Shown here: positions 24,201 to 33,997 of the stretch, piece after piece | How the letters are laid out: the number at the start of each line of letters is the position of its first letter | Numbering within the stretch: position 1 is the stretch's first letter | The notes under the pieces: generated by a model | Seen by the model: only the letters and a program-made list of their open reading frames with translations | Databases searched by the model: none | What the model was told of the DNA's origin: nothing | Assembly: GCA_013399695.1 (NCBI GenBank) | Contig: VXAU01000196.1 | Span: 62,001-126,000, forward strand | Source of the DNA: Formicarius rufipectus | Lineage: Eukaryota > Chordata > Aves > Passeriformes > Formicariidae | Reading direction: 5' to 3' | DNA: 64,000 bases | Position numbers and translations under genes: made by a program

Positions 24201-27200
24201 AAAGCAGCGGAGCCGCTTCTCTCGATTTCAGCCAGCGAGGAAATGCAGAGCTGGAAAGAAATGGACCCCGGGAATCCCAAATTCCAACCCTCTGTTCTAA
24301 ACACTCCATCCTCCCTGTGCAGGCCAAGGAGGAGAATTCCATTTGCTCTCAGTGAGGATGTGCTCTCTCTGTCTCCCCAGCTCAAGCAGTACGTCAACAA
24401 GCTCCGCAGCAAGAACACGCTTTATAAAAAGAGGCGACTGGAAATAGCCGAAATCACAGCTGAGTGTGGGATCCTGCAGAGGACAGAAGAGCTCCTGAAG
24501 CAGCGCCACGAGGCCATTCAGCAGCAGTTGGTAACAGGAGCATGTGGAGCTCCCCCAGCCCTCCCTGCCCTCTCCCAGCTGCAGGATCTGTTGCTGGGCT
24601 GCTGTTGGCATCGGGGTGCTGCCCATGCCCAGCTCCTGCTGCCCTGCCCAGAAAGCCAGTGGGGCAGGAGATGTGGTTTTGTCTCTTGACTGTGGAGCTG
24701 CTGTGCTTTGTGTTCAGCAGCTGCCAGGACTGAGCTCCAGTGGCTTTCTAGACTGAGGGGCTTGACCCTGCTTTTTAAAGTCCATGGTAAAGCTGCACAA
24801 ACCCCAGTTAGGGTAAGGCTGGGTTCTTAAATTAGTTTTTGGTATCCACAGATGTAGTAAGGGCTTTGGAAACAATCAGCAGTAAGTGGGATTCAAGTTA
24901 CTGCTGTGAAGTATATAGGAATAGTATTTAAAAAAAGAGCAGGCAGCAAGGAGACATTCTAACCCCAGAATAGTTAGAAGAAAATGCATTTAAATTTAAG
25001 ACTGGATGAATCTCCCTTAAGCCACAACAGCAGCAGAAGGATAACTGTAAGCATCAGGGAATACACATTCATCCCAAATGCTGTGATATTTTCTCCCAAT
25101 ACCTGTATTCCTGCTACCAAAATACTTAAAAAAACAATTGGCTGCATTTTCTGGTGAAGCATCTGGGTTTTATCCATGGAACTTCTTCAGAGCCCAACCA
25201 CAAGCCCACTTTGCTCTGTGGAAACTTCCTGTTCACCTCAGTGGGCACGGGGTGACCAAACATTGTATTTACAGAGTTTTGTCCTGCTCTACAGGCATGA
25301 GATGGAATTGAGTTTTCTGGCAGCCAGAGTAATATTAACAAGTTGATTATTAATAATATATGGATAAATAGCTTTGTTGCAGTACTTGCCTTTTCCACTT
25401 GTTTGCAGTGTTTTGGCTGTTTCTTGGTTCCTGGGCTCCCCTCAGCAGTTGCTCTTTGTGTCCACAGCAAACCACTGAGGAGAAGAAAGGCATTTCTGGG
25501 TACAGCTACACCCAGGAGGAGCTGGAAAGAGTCTCTGCAGTGAAGAGTGAAATGGATGAGATGAAAGGCCAAACATTAGATAATATGTCTGAAATGGTGA
25601 TTATTGTCTTAAACTACTGTATTTCCTCAGTTGGAATATGTGGTCCCTCAGCCTATAAAACCAAATTTAATATTTTTGTTTGGGTTCATGATTTTCCTTT
25701 AATCTGTATTTTTATGTGTGTGAAAATTCAGATATATCTGCAAAGCTAAGCTAGACAAAGTTTACTAAAATGTGCTTTTCTTTGAATGTATGAAGAAGAA
25801 ATTTAGAATTATTAAAACCAATAAATCCTACAAATAAATCCTTCCTTTCTCCGCTTCAGAAACATCAGGGATATCAAGTCTTGTTGTCTTTGATTTTTCT
25901 CTTTTTTATGATTTCAGAAGTGGATTCATATTTGTTCTTTCACATTATTTGAAAGAGATGAATGGTTTGAATCTGTAACAGAATATTTTTCTAAAATGTT
26001 TGTAAATCACTGGAGTTCAGCTTTTGTTAAAAAGATACTTAATATGCTCCAAGAGCTAAATAGCTTGTCTTTTTCTCTGTAGCCTGATTCTCAATTGCCC
26101 TCAGATCTGTCATGTTTTAATTTACCTTCCCACATAGCTGTAGAAGCAAGAAAGAACTTGAATTTCTAATTTGAAAATATTATAAAAGAGCAAAAAGCAA
26201 AATAGCATTTTTTGAAATCATTAGGGCACTTTTAAAATAAAATGGTATAATTAAAATGGAATTGCCCTCAAATAGCTGGATGAAATTTGAATTTTCAGGA
26301 TAAGCATGTGCAAGTGCCTCAGTTTTACCATATTCAAGCTTTATTTAACCTGTACAGGTTTATTTGTTTGTTTTCTTTGGGATTTCTTCCTTTCTCTCAG
26401 TGTCCCTCTATGCAACTCCTTCAGTTCCACCTGCTCCTTAAGCTCTTTGGTGTCTGGCATGTGGGCTCTGTCCTGGAATTCTGTGGATGTTCTGGGAGCA
26501 GAGTTTGTCTCATTAGTGGGAATGGCCCCACTGCCAGATGGGCTCTTTCCCTGTCTTAACTAGGCCTGAACTATGATTAGATAATGAAGGCTCTATTTAT
26601 CTGTAATTCCTGTATAATTACAGCTCCATCTCACATTTTTTTCTCCCCGTGTTTTGGTGTATTTCCCTTTCTCGTCACATTCCTAATTACCTGAATGTAA
26701 TTTTTAGTGTTGATGACCATTCTGTTGTCCCTTCCCCAGGTCAAGAAGCTGAATGCAATGGTGGCAGAGAAGAAGGCCAGCCTTGCTCCTGTCATCAAGG
26801 AGCTCAGACAACTGCGCCAGAAGTGCCAGGTTTGGGCAAACACTCCTCTCTTTCTGAGTAAATTGAGTCAGGATCACAAGTCCAGTTTGCAGATCTCTGT
26901 AGAGCTCAGAACTCTGAGGGAAAGTTGGAAGGGGCAGAATGGGTCAACAGTGTTTGCAACAGGCTAAACGTGCTAAAGGTTGGAATTGTTAAAAGCTGAC
27001 ATTGCAGGCACAGAATTCAGGCCTTTAGAGCAACTTAAAAAAACTACTGCACCTGGGGGAAATTTAAAAAATCATGGTTCAAACCCAAAGCAAAGTTAGT
27101 TTTGGGTCAGTTCCAAAGCTATTTTTGCATCTCAGCATTAATGGTCCCAACCAATGCTCTCCCTTCTCAATGGATTGCAGATAACATCTCCTTCAAGTAG

Positions 27201-30200
27201 CTGAGTACATTGATCTAAGTCCTAATTTAGTCTGTGGGACCCACAGATTTATCCATTTCTTTTCAAAATTTTACAGAGAGCTGAAAAAAAAGGCTTTTGG
27301 GTCTGCAGCTGCCATAGGTTGGCTCTTTGCCGTGGAAGGAAATAGGGTGAGGCATTTATCTGTCAATGAAATTCCCAGAAAAACTGCTTGTAATGGTTCT
27401 ATTCAAAGTGTCAGCAGATGAAATCCACTGAAGGAGTGGGGTGTGCACAACTGGAAATCTGGCTTTTCACAGGGAGTGAGTAAATTGATCCTGTCTTAAT
27501 GTCTGTTTTTATAGTTATTTGTCCTTTCTTCTTGCAAGCATAGCCCTGGTGCCCTGCCACAGTGAAGCCCCGGGTGGGGCTGGGCAGAGGAAATTCCTGA
27601 GTGTCTCTGTGGCCTGAGTGTCACATGCCAGTCAAAGGAACATTTCATTTATGTGCCCTTTTGCCCTTTTCACCTCAGGAATTAACTCAAGAACGTGATG
27701 AAAAGAAAATCCAGTACGACAGTTGCGCAGCCGGGTTGGAGAGCAACCGCTCGGCCCTGGAGCAGGTGAGGAGGAGAAAGGTGGCCCAGTGTTCTCCCTG
27801 CCTTCCCTCAGGAGATGGGAAACAAACCCCCTGCAGCTGGAAATGGGTCAGTGATGACCCACAGCTTTGCAAGTCCTGGCTGAAGCTGCTGTGGAGTGGC
27901 AGCAGCCACACAGGGGTGGACTCGGGGGCACCAATTTGACCATAAAATAAGGAAAATTTAGCAACACATCCTTCTGTGCATTTAGGAGATTCATGACATT
28001 AGAAGCCAGTCCCATGGATAATTAATGACTGACATTGATGGCAAGGAGATTTCATTACATGGGTCTGCCTTGTATTCCTGTGTATAACAGGGTTTTTATA
28101 AAAAATACAGCCTTAGCCAAGAGGTTGTGTGCCTGTAGTCTGTGCATTGCCTGAAGGAGGCACTAAAACAGCCCAATCCCCAGTGGTGGAACAGTATCAA
28201 TATGTTTATGTGAATCTGCTTTGTCTCACTCCATCACCTCCTGTGAATTTCCACTGGGCTTGGCTTTTCAAGGCCCTGCCCACAAAGGAATATATTTCAA
28301 GATAAACAGGGAGTACATTTAAAGTGTGGGTGGATGTATACATAGTTATTTTCCTGCCCTAAAAGTACCTTTGTGTGGCAAAAGAATCCACAGATGGACC
28401 TGGTGTGAAGTCAACCTTCCATTTTATAACAGCAGTCAAGGCTTTTTTTCCTTGGGCGGCAACTCTTGGGGATTTTCTAACACGAGGACAGTCACTTCCA
28501 CTGATGGAGCTGGACATGAGCAGAGTTCACTTTTCCAGCTGATGGTCTGGAAATCACACAGGGACAGAGCTCTGGAGTCAGCTACTGCTGTGTGACCTAG
28601 AGGACAGAATTCCGTTTGGATTATTGGGGGGGGTTTGGAATGGACCATGTAAAGGTGGGAGTAACCCACTATCTCCACACTGCTCCTCATAAATATGGAT
28701 TGCTCATTACCATACCATTAGCGTGTCTGTACCCTCTAACAGCCATTCTGCAGATGTGTTCCAGGAAATGCTTGTTCCCAGCTGTACTTGGCACTTCAGA
28801 TGTGCTGAGGAGCAGGAGTCTTGGCAGCACCTGGGAAGTGCCTCTTGGAAGGCAGTCATTAATAACCCCCATCACCAGTCATTTCACATCTGACTGCCAT
28901 TGAAACTGCAAATCCAAACCAAATCAGTTGTATTTCACTTCAAAAGAGACTTCTGAAAAGCCCAGAACATTTGAGAAATTATTAATTCAGGATTATTCGT
29001 ATAAACTCTCATGGTTTATATGGCAACACAGGGCACCTCCTGGGGACTTTCAGTCACCATGTCCTTTGGAATCTTATTCTCTTCCCACAGGAGGTGAAAG
29101 GGCTTCTCGAAGAGTGTGCCCAGGAGGAGAGCAACTACCATTACATGAACTGCATGAGGAGGGTGAGAGCACGAGAGGGGCCAAATTACCCACTGGGCAG
29201 TGAAATTGCAGTGATTCTTTATTCAGAAACACTGGACTGATGTGTTTCACAGAGCCTGGAGGTGCAGCTGCAGAGAGCCAAGGCAGAGGTGAAGGCCTAT
29301 GTGTGCCCAGAGCCGCAGGAGCGGCGCAAGGCGATGCGGTGAGTGCCCTCCCCCTGGGCCATGAGGGGTCTCCATCAACCAGGCCTGAAGGCAGGAATTT
29401 TCTCACTGGCATTTGGACTGCCAGAGTTCACCTGGTAAATTTAGAAACACTATAATAATCTAAAAATAAGCAGCTCGGATTCCAGTCTGTACTGCTGGAA
29501 ACCTCCAGGTTCTCTCAGACATACCAGAGTTTTCCCTTCCCACGGGAGATTCTCAGCCCCAGAGAGGGGTTGAACTGCACCATCCCACGGACCTCCATCC
29601 TCACCCTCAGTTTCTTTTACTCCAGTGTAAAGCCATTTTCTTCACCCTGTGACTCTTTTAGGACCCCTCACCTTTGCCTGGCAGGGAGAGAAGCAGGAAA
29701 TACTATAAATTGAGCTGCTGATTATTTTTGGTGTAGCTTTCTATTTTAAATGATGCAGTCCTGCCAAAGATGGAAATGTTTTCTGAGAATGAGATGTTTT
29801 GGATTAATTATCTGGTCTAAGAAGTCAAAATGCTATCATGTCATAGAGATTTTTTTTACATTTTAGTATTTTTGGAAAAGTATCCTGATTGAAATTTTGT
29901 ATATATTCAGTCTTCTAATACAACATAAAAGTAGAAATTCAGGCAACAATCTGGGTCAGCCCCATCAAAATTAAACATCAGGAAAATCAAAAACATTTAT
30001 AACATTAATTTAGTAAAAGTGCCAAAACACCTGAGGTTTATTCTTCTCAATTAGTTTTTCAAAGTTCCAGAATTTTGCACAAAATGGAAATTCTTTTTTC
30101 CACAAAAAACAAACTTTAGATCCTTGCTGTCAGCAAAATAATCAGGCTGAAACTGGTGCCACTGGTTTTACAAAGGGATATTTGCTTTCACACCAGGGTA

Positions 30201-33200
30201 TCTCTCAGTCATGAAAATATCTCTCAAAACAGTTTTAAAATTCCTGTTTGCTTCACTTTTATCAAGGGTCTTTTTGTTTTATTTTTTAATTACTGGGATG
30301 AGTGACAACCAGGCTGTTTTGAGAACAGCGTCATTCAGATCATCAGAGGCAACTTCTTCACTCATGGGGTGAAAAAGACAGTAGTTGACCAGTCAAATTG
30401 TACAGGCTCTGGAATGGGGCCCCATCCCAGGGATGGAGATGTGTCAAACAGTGGGAAAACTCCAGGGATTTCCTCAGGACACACTGAGAGAGGAGGTTGT
30501 CTTCCTCCATCAGATCCTTCCTGCACCAGAAGTTGTCCTGGAACCCCTTGCACTGGTACTGGTGGAGCTGCATCTCCATGTGCTGGGGGATGAAGCAGAG
30601 ATCACGAGGAAGTGAAGGGCTGGACTAACACCCATCACAGAGACCTTCTGCAAGGGTCTGAGGCACGAGAGTTTTCAAGCACTGTGTAGTAAAATAAGAG
30701 TAAGAAAAGCATGAAAAGTCCTAACAGTAGGGTGGGAGAAGAGAAGGATGAGGAGGGAGAATGTTATCCAACCTCACAAAATAATGGAAGACTGTGGGAA
30801 ATGAAAGATTTATATAATGAAGGATGACGAAACAGCAAAATTAAGCAGAAGGAATGAAAAGAACAAAACCTCAGTGATGATGTGGGTGTTCCTGGGGCTG
30901 AGGAGCAGCTGAGGCAGCGGGGTCAGACATAGGGAAGGGGGTGCTGGGGGGCTCTCAGGTGCTGAGCAAAAATACCTGGGAAATGAGCATCCAGGATGTG
31001 AGTGTTCACATGGAGCAGCCATCAAAGGCCACTGCTGGAGGGGGAGCAGGAGCCCAGCTCTGTAATCCCAGGTATGGCAGGGGAATGTGCACAGAGTGTT
31101 GCCGCTCTCGCTGTCCCCGTTTCACTTCCCGACCGTGGAAATTATCCTCCCACAGGGACTAGACACAGGTTTGACCTTTGGGAGAGGTCACAAACCCCTC
31201 TCATTTAAATTAATCACAGCCAAGTTCAATAGAGAGACCTTTCCAAAATATAAAATGAGAGAGTAGCATTTTTCTCTAGACATAACTTTAGAACCTGAAT
31301 GTATTTTTCAGCAGGCACTGGAATGTAAACTGAGTAAAAATGAACCATAAATAGACCAGCACTTTCCTAAAAACGTATTGAACAAAAAATGTCTTAATTC
31401 AGACCCTCTTTATTGAATGTAAACTCTCTGTTCCGTGGAGTCACTTCTAAGGAATGTGAAAAGTTAATTTTCTTCTCTATAAATAGAATATTGTGGGGTT
31501 TTTAACAAAGTTATTAAATTACATTCTTTCCAGTCACCATTATAAATAGTAAAGAAAAACTTACTGGGAAAGACATAAAATCTTCAGAGGATCGCTTTGA
31601 AAACTCTACTTAAAGAAGAAAGGGGCATTCTGGAGGCCAAATGTGAGAGGACATGTGCTGGGTGCCAGGGCACAGAGGCAGGGGCAGCCTCACCTCTGGT
31701 TCGGGGAGGATTCCGGGGGATCAGCGGGCACAGCACCTGGAGCAGCCTCGGGATGGCTCTGATTTGTCCTGGCTGGAATTGTACAAGAGCAAGAGATCAC
31801 AGAGTGATGCAGCTTCATTCCTGTGGCAGGCAGGGCCAAGTGCTCCACTCAGAATCCTGGAGAGCTTGGTACAAAAGGAAGGAGTGAAGGAACACAGTGC
31901 CTTCAGTTCCCACTGCTGCTCACCATGTCCCAGCAAACCTTCACACTCTGGCACCATGAGGGCTGACTTTTCTGTCTGGAAATGAGGATTTCATTACACA
32001 GATGAGCTGGGTTCTTTTGAATTCCACTAGCAAACCCTGACACACAAAAAATGTAGCGATTACACACAAAATATAATTGATTTTTTTTCAAGTGCCTCAA
32101 TGACTCAGTGAAGAGTTTTTTCTCTTGTCACATTGCAAAAAAAATTTAAATAAGTCCTAGAGCTGCCTCTGGCCAGGCTGTTGTGGTTTGCATGTTCTGG
32201 TGTCAGGGTTCACGTGCCAGGTTTGGGTACGTCAGGGTGCTCAGCCACTTGTTGCAGACAAAGGTGCACGGCCAAGACTCTTAGCAATGAATGTCACCCC
32301 TTACACTGCTCAGCCTATATTTAGGCCCTGCAATGTGAAAGCTGTTTTCTGAGAGAGGAACGTGCAGTGGGCTCACTGCTCACTTGGAGTTGTCAGACCT
32401 GGGCTGAAACACTATTCCCCCTCATTCCTGTACTTTCCCACTCATTCCAACGCTGCATTCCCAGCAATTAAGGGCTGTGGATCTGTAAACTCTGGCACTT
32501 GCACCGGCGAGGCCATGGCACAACCTGGAATATCAGCAGGAAAAATGCATTATAAAAGGGATCAGGTACATCTTCTCGGGATGGTATCGCTGTTGCCTTG
32601 GAGCTGGGAGGAGCAGTAACCATGTCTGCTTCAAAAATGCTAAGAGATCTTGCCCAGTATCACTTTTCCCAACTGCACAGCTGAGGCAAGGAGATCTGAT
32701 CCTTGGTGTCAAGGGATATGTTGTCCAATAACAAAAAAGTTTCTTTGTTCTGTGAACCTCCCAATCCTTCCATCATTTTCCATTCCTGCATCTTTATTCT
32801 GTCCTGGTCCATAGAACCAGATTCTGATAAAATCATTTTTATTTCCTTTAGAGAACAGTATACACGGATGATCCTGGAACAAGAAAACCTTGGGAAGGTA
32901 AGAATGACACTTTTAGCTCCTACAAACATTGTACAGTTCCTGTTTTCCTGGAGTTTATTCACCAAGGCTGTGGTCAATCTTTTATAAAAAGCGTATTGCA
33001 GCCTACAAAGAAAATTCCCTCACTGTTGGCATTGGTAACTAATACCCTGGAAAAGGATCCTGCTCACTGCTCAGTACTTGATTTCCTGCAGGGAATAGCA
33101 TGAGCTGCTGTAAAAGATAGTCCAGGAGCCCAATGTGACAGCACATTCCCTGAAAACCATTTGGATAAGAAACTGAAAGATGGGCATTACAAACTGTGCC

Positions 33201-33997
33201 AGCTCAGATTTTCTGTTGTATATAAAGCAACCTGTTGAAGACAATAAATTTGGAGCCTGTCAACCTTATCACTGTTGTTAAAGGCCAGGGGATCATTGGT
33301 GTTACACAAAAGCAGTTGTCCGGTTTTAATCTTGTCTGAAGCTCAGATCAACTTGGACAAGGCTGGGCTTAGCAAGTCACACCAAACAGCTTTTCTTTAT
33401 TTTCTTTTCTGAGTCTGTCTGGGTGACTTTAGAGGTTTGGGTGCCACAATAAACAATCAGGAGTGTGTTTAATTGTCAAATACTGATTTCAAGTTATAAT
33501 AACCATGATATGAATCCAGTGCAGGTTGCACCTTGATCCTATGAGAGCTCTGTGTGGGAAAGATCTGAGATTTTTAGCATGAGTTCTCAAACCCGTAAGA
33601 CCAACATTTAGGGAGTTAAATACCATGGGTAGAGTTGTCAGTTTGTACAAAGACCTAAGTCCCAGGTGTTAATGCATGCAGCACTTGCTGGGAGTGTTAT
33701 CAGCTTGAACAAAACAATATCTCAGTTGCATTTTAAAATCTCTGTCATTCCGAGCTGCCTGTTTCTGTGGGGTAGAACTGTTCCAGAAGTCTAAATCTTT
33801 TGTGTTTTTAACAGAAATTACGAGAGAAGCAGAAAGTTGTACGGGAAAGTCACGGGCCAAATATGATGCAACTGAAAATGTGGCGGGACTTTGAGCAGTT
33901 AATGGAATGTAAAAGGGAATGTTTTCAGAAACAACAAAATCAAGCAGCCATTGGTCAGGTCATTCAGGAAGGAGGTAAAGACAGGCTTGTGTTATGA
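29..33997 (+). CDS. IFT81: IFT81, intraflagellar transport protein 81 (5'-partial, 16 exons)
   Basis: Spliced coding region: 29-209, 3031-3120, 4175-4240, 4565-4675, 5901-5985, 12960-13123, 15401-15496, 17300-17446, 24381-24530, 25468-25596, 26740-26829, 27679-27765, 29091-29162, 29253-29338, 32852-32897, 33815-33997. The joined frame is open for 593 codons and ends in TGA. I recognised the protein from family blocks such as FRQGLVTGSKPVIHP, DISAMEEEKDQL, IARKKEAKAEELQ, GISGYSYTQEELERVS and the C-terminal RESHGPN and IGQVIQEGG. Vertebrate IFT81 is about 676 residues (recalled), so about 83 N-terminal residues are missing upstream; residue numbers in the exon entries assume this. IFT81 is a core IFT-B subunit in cilia. 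Its CH-like N-terminus binds tubulin together with IFT74, and the coiled coil dimerises with IFT74. No frameshift or internal stop is seen, so the gene looks intact. All introns are GT-AG. Confidence 0.97.
210..3030 (+). other. IFT81: IFT81 intron, 2.8 kb
   Basis: AT-rich intron with an A14 tract at 2257-2270. I see no RNA gene, nested gene or clear transposon. The acceptor is cattttgtag. Confidence 0.8.
2257..2270. repeat. A14 tract
   Basis: Mononucleotide run in an IFT81 intron. Confidence 0.95.
3031..3120 (+). CDS. IFT81: IFT81 exon B
   Basis: 30 codons, phase 0-0, from YEELMEAFKNLHKEHEQ to STAEIRR, about residues 144-173. Charged coiled-coil sequence. The donor is AGG|gtaaaa, followed directly by an A10 run. 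Confidence 0.95.
3121..4174 (+). other. IFT81: IFT81 intron, 1.05 kb
   Basis: Ordinary AT-rich intron. An A10 run follows the donor GT at 3123-3132. Nothing else recognised. The acceptor is ctgccttttag. Confidence 0.8.
4175..4240 (+). CDS. IFT81: IFT81 exon C
   Basis: 22 codons, phase 0-0: DISAMEEEKDQLVKRVERLK then KR, about residues 174-195. This is one of the best-conserved IFT81 blocks, a heptad-like charged coiled coil. The donor is AGG|gtaata. Confidence 0.96.
4241..4564 (+). other. IFT81: IFT81 intron, 324 bp
   Basis: Short intron with nothing recognised inside. The acceptor is cacttgctgtag. Confidence 0.8.
4565..4675 (+). CDS. IFT81: IFT81 exon D
   Basis: 37 codons, phase 0-0, from VETVQNHQRMLEIARQLRLE to QQKQEQKSQ, about residues 196-232. 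Highly charged coiled coil. The donor is CAG|gtactg. Confidence 0.96.
4676..5900 (+). other. IFT81: IFT81 intron, 1.2 kb
   Basis: No RNA gene, repeat or nested gene recognised. It ends in tctctctccaaag, a less favoured AAG acceptor. Confidence 0.8.
5901..5985 (+). CDS. IFT81: IFT81 exon E
   Basis: 28 codons plus one base: LFHAEQRLQRAQLQLKEMQD then AVADSKPE, about residues 233-260. The final A starts a serine codon finished by the next exon. The donor matches consensus (A|gtaagt). Confidence 0.95.
10015..10029. repeat. T15 tract
   Basis: Mononucleotide run in an IFT81 intron. Confidence 0.95.
10504..10558. repeat. A/AC-rich tract
   Basis: Runs of A separated by C or CC (aaacaaaaccaac, cccaacaaaccaaacc), of the same character as the tracts near 13320, 38700 and 53250. 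Confidence 0.85.
12960..13123 (+). CDS. IFT81: IFT81 exon F
   Basis: Begins with GT, completing the serine codon split with exon E, then 54 codons (about residues 262-315). It includes LMKKLEEEMNFNSYLVTEKM and LQKVVAEPAMTQSDL. The VAEPAM segment is strongly conserved in IFT81. The donor is GAG|gtgagg. Confidence 0.95.
13124..15400 (+). other. IFT81: IFT81 intron, 2.3 kb
   Basis: Contains an AC-rich stretch at about 13305-13345. No RNA gene or transposon recognised. Good acceptor: ctctgtcttgcag. Confidence 0.8.
15401..15496 (+). CDS. IFT81: IFT81 exon G
   Basis: 32 codons, phase 0-0: INGVNAQMNQLIEKRMMKYE through NKFSMYRQQ, about residues 316-347. It matches the family block NQLIEKxMM...YRQQ. 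The donor is CAG|gtaagg. Confidence 0.96.
15497..17299 (+). other. IFT81: IFT81 intron, 1.8 kb
   Basis: Has a T11 run at 16581-16591. From about 17110 it turns GC-rich and CpG-rich, running into the next exon. No nested gene is supported; a long ORF here is in the wrong frame and is discussed under rejected items. Confidence 0.75.
17300..17446 (+). CDS. IFT81: IFT81 exon H
   Basis: 49 codons, phase 0-0: ASLIARKKEAKAEELQAAKE to SEVLTEDE, about residues 348-396. GC-rich compared with its neighbours. The donor is GAG|gtatgg. The last 18 bases and the donor region are copied again 92 bp downstream, where the donor is lost. Confidence 0.96.
17429..17636 (+). repeat. Imperfect tandem duplication of an exon-intron junction
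   Basis: Copy 1 runs from 17429 (last 18 bases of exon H plus intron) to 17520. Copy 2 runs from 17521 to about 17636. Shared strings include atggcacagaac and ctccactcacaattccctt. Copy 2 has a further internal repeat of the GGCACAGAACAC segment, which lengthens it. The real donor gtatgg corresponds to atatgg in copy 2 (AT at 17539-17540), so the copy cannot act as a GT donor. Confidence 0.85.
18343..18406. repeat. Two-copy tandem repeat, 36-bp period
   Basis: 28-bp units at 18343-18370 and 18379-18406 share CCATCATTTATCCAGAGGAA and differ at one base (GCCCTGCC against GCCCTTCC). The 8-bp spacers are not shared. Confidence 0.9.
22926..22975. repeat. Perfect 2 x 25-bp tandem repeat
   Basis: Two identical units begin at 22926 and 22951, each starting TTGCTGTATTAAGTAAAATA. 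A degraded related string (ttgttgtattaactaag) lies about 50 bp upstream, suggesting an older third copy. Confidence 0.92.
24381..24530 (+). CDS. IFT81: IFT81 exon I
   Basis: 50 codons, phase 0-0: LKQYVNKLRSKNTLYKKRRL and GILQRTEELLKQRHEAIQQQ then L, about residues 397-446. The block YVNKLRSK...LLQRTEELLKQRHE is characteristic of IFT81. The donor is TTG|gtaaca. Confidence 0.96.
24531..25467 (+). other. IFT81: IFT81 intron, 0.94 kb
   Basis: Nothing recognised. The acceptor is tttgtgtccacag. Confidence 0.8.
25468..25596 (+). CDS. IFT81: IFT81 exon J
   Basis: 43 codons, phase 0-0: QTTEEKKGISGYSYTQEELE and RVSAVKSEMDEM to NMSEM, about residues 447-489. The GISGYSYTQEELERVS block is near-invariant in vertebrates. 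The donor ATG|gtgatt is weak. Confidence 0.97.
25597..26739 (+). other. IFT81: IFT81 intron, 1.1 kb
   Basis: AT-rich with no repeats or genes recognised. The acceptor is gtcccttccccag. Confidence 0.8.
26740..26829 (+). CDS. IFT81: IFT81 exon K
   Basis: 30 codons, phase 0-0: VKKLNAMVAEKKASLAPVIK then ELRQLRQKCQ, about residues 490-519. Coiled coil. The donor CAG|gtttgg lacks the usual purine at +3. Confidence 0.96.
26830..27678 (+). other. IFT81: IFT81 intron, 0.85 kb
   Basis: Nothing recognised. The acceptor is cccttttcacctcag. Confidence 0.8.
27679..27765 (+). CDS. IFT81: IFT81 exon L
   Basis: 29 codons, phase 0-0: ELTQERDEKKIQYDSCAAGL then ESNRSALEQ, about residues 520-548. QYDSCAAGLESNRS is a diagnostic IFT81 string. 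The donor is CAG|gtgagg. Confidence 0.97.
27766..29090 (+). other. IFT81: IFT81 intron, 1.3 kb
   Basis: Contains a G8 run near 28626. No gene or transposon recognised. The acceptor is ttctcttcccacag. Confidence 0.8.
29091..29162 (+). CDS. IFT81: IFT81 exon M
   Basis: 24 codons, phase 0-0: EVKGLLEECAQEESNYHYMN then CMRR, about residues 549-572. It matches the family EEC.QEES.YHY.NCM block. The donor is AGG|gtgaga. Confidence 0.95.
29163..29252 (+). other. IFT81: IFT81 minimal intron, 90 bp
   Basis: Shortest intron in the window, bounded by gtgaga and tgtgtttcacag. It is near the lower size limit for vertebrate introns, so splicing across it is probably by intron definition. Confidence 0.9.
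29253..29338 (+). CDS. IFT81: IFT81 exon N
   Basis: 28 codons plus two bases: SLEVQLQRAKAEVKAYVCPE then PQERRKAM and a split arginine (CG|A), about residues 573-600. The donor is consensus gtgagt. Confidence 0.95.
29339..32851 (+). other. IFT81: IFT81 intron, 3.5 kb
   Basis: Carries a decayed CR1-like fragment at about 30335-30470. A purine-rich stretch runs from about 30680 to 30960. No nested gene is supported. The acceptor is tttatttcctttag. Confidence 0.75.
30335..30470 (+). mobile_element. Decayed CR1 LINE fragment
   Basis: The strings ggcaacttcttcactcatgg and, further on, catcccagggatggagatgt followed by gtcaaa resemble the CR1 3' region, which reads roughly GGAACTTCTTCACTGAGAGGGT and later CCATCCCTGGAGGTGTTCAAA (recalled). 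The match is patchy and no CR1 3' terminus follows, so the edges are approximate. Confidence 0.45.
32852..32897 (+). CDS. IFT81: IFT81 exon O
   Basis: 46 nt: one base completes the arginine split with exon N, then EQYTRMILEQENLGK, about residues 602-616. It matches the family REQYTxxxxEQENLGK. The donor is AAG|gtaaga. Too short to be found by ORF length alone. Confidence 0.95.
32898..33814 (+). other. IFT81: IFT81 last intron, 0.9 kb
   Basis: Nothing recognised. The acceptor is gtgtttttaacag. Confidence 0.8.
33815..33997 (+). CDS. IFT81: IFT81 terminal coding exon P
   Basis: 60 codons plus TGA at 33995-33997, about residues 617-676. It runs from KLREKQKVVRESHGPNMMQL through MWRDFEQLMECKRECF to AAIGQVIQEGGKDRLVL. 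The C-terminal IGQVIQEGGxDRLxL is the usual vertebrate ending, so the C-terminus is complete. Confidence 0.97.
   Translation, partial: KLREKQKVVRESHGPNMMQLKMWRDFEQLMECKRECFQKQQNQAAIGQVIQEGGKDRLVL

Larger units (their letters stand above)
17447..24380 (+). other. IFT81: IFT81 intron, 6.9 kb
   Basis: Begins with the junction duplication. It also holds a 36-bp-period duplication (18343-18406) and a perfect 25-bp tandem repeat (22926-22975). No nested gene or identifiable transposon seen. The acceptor is ctctgtctccccag. Confidence 0.75.

Noticed and set aside
23879..24418. 179-codon antisense ORF overlapping exon I
   Set aside because: It overlaps the start of the real exon on the opposite strand in GC-rich sequence, with no domain or splice context.
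30358..30579. Minus-strand 73-codon ORF (MEMQLHQYQCKGFQ...) with an acceptor-like site before it
   Set aside because: The region overlaps CR1-like sequence and no donor or partner exon was found.
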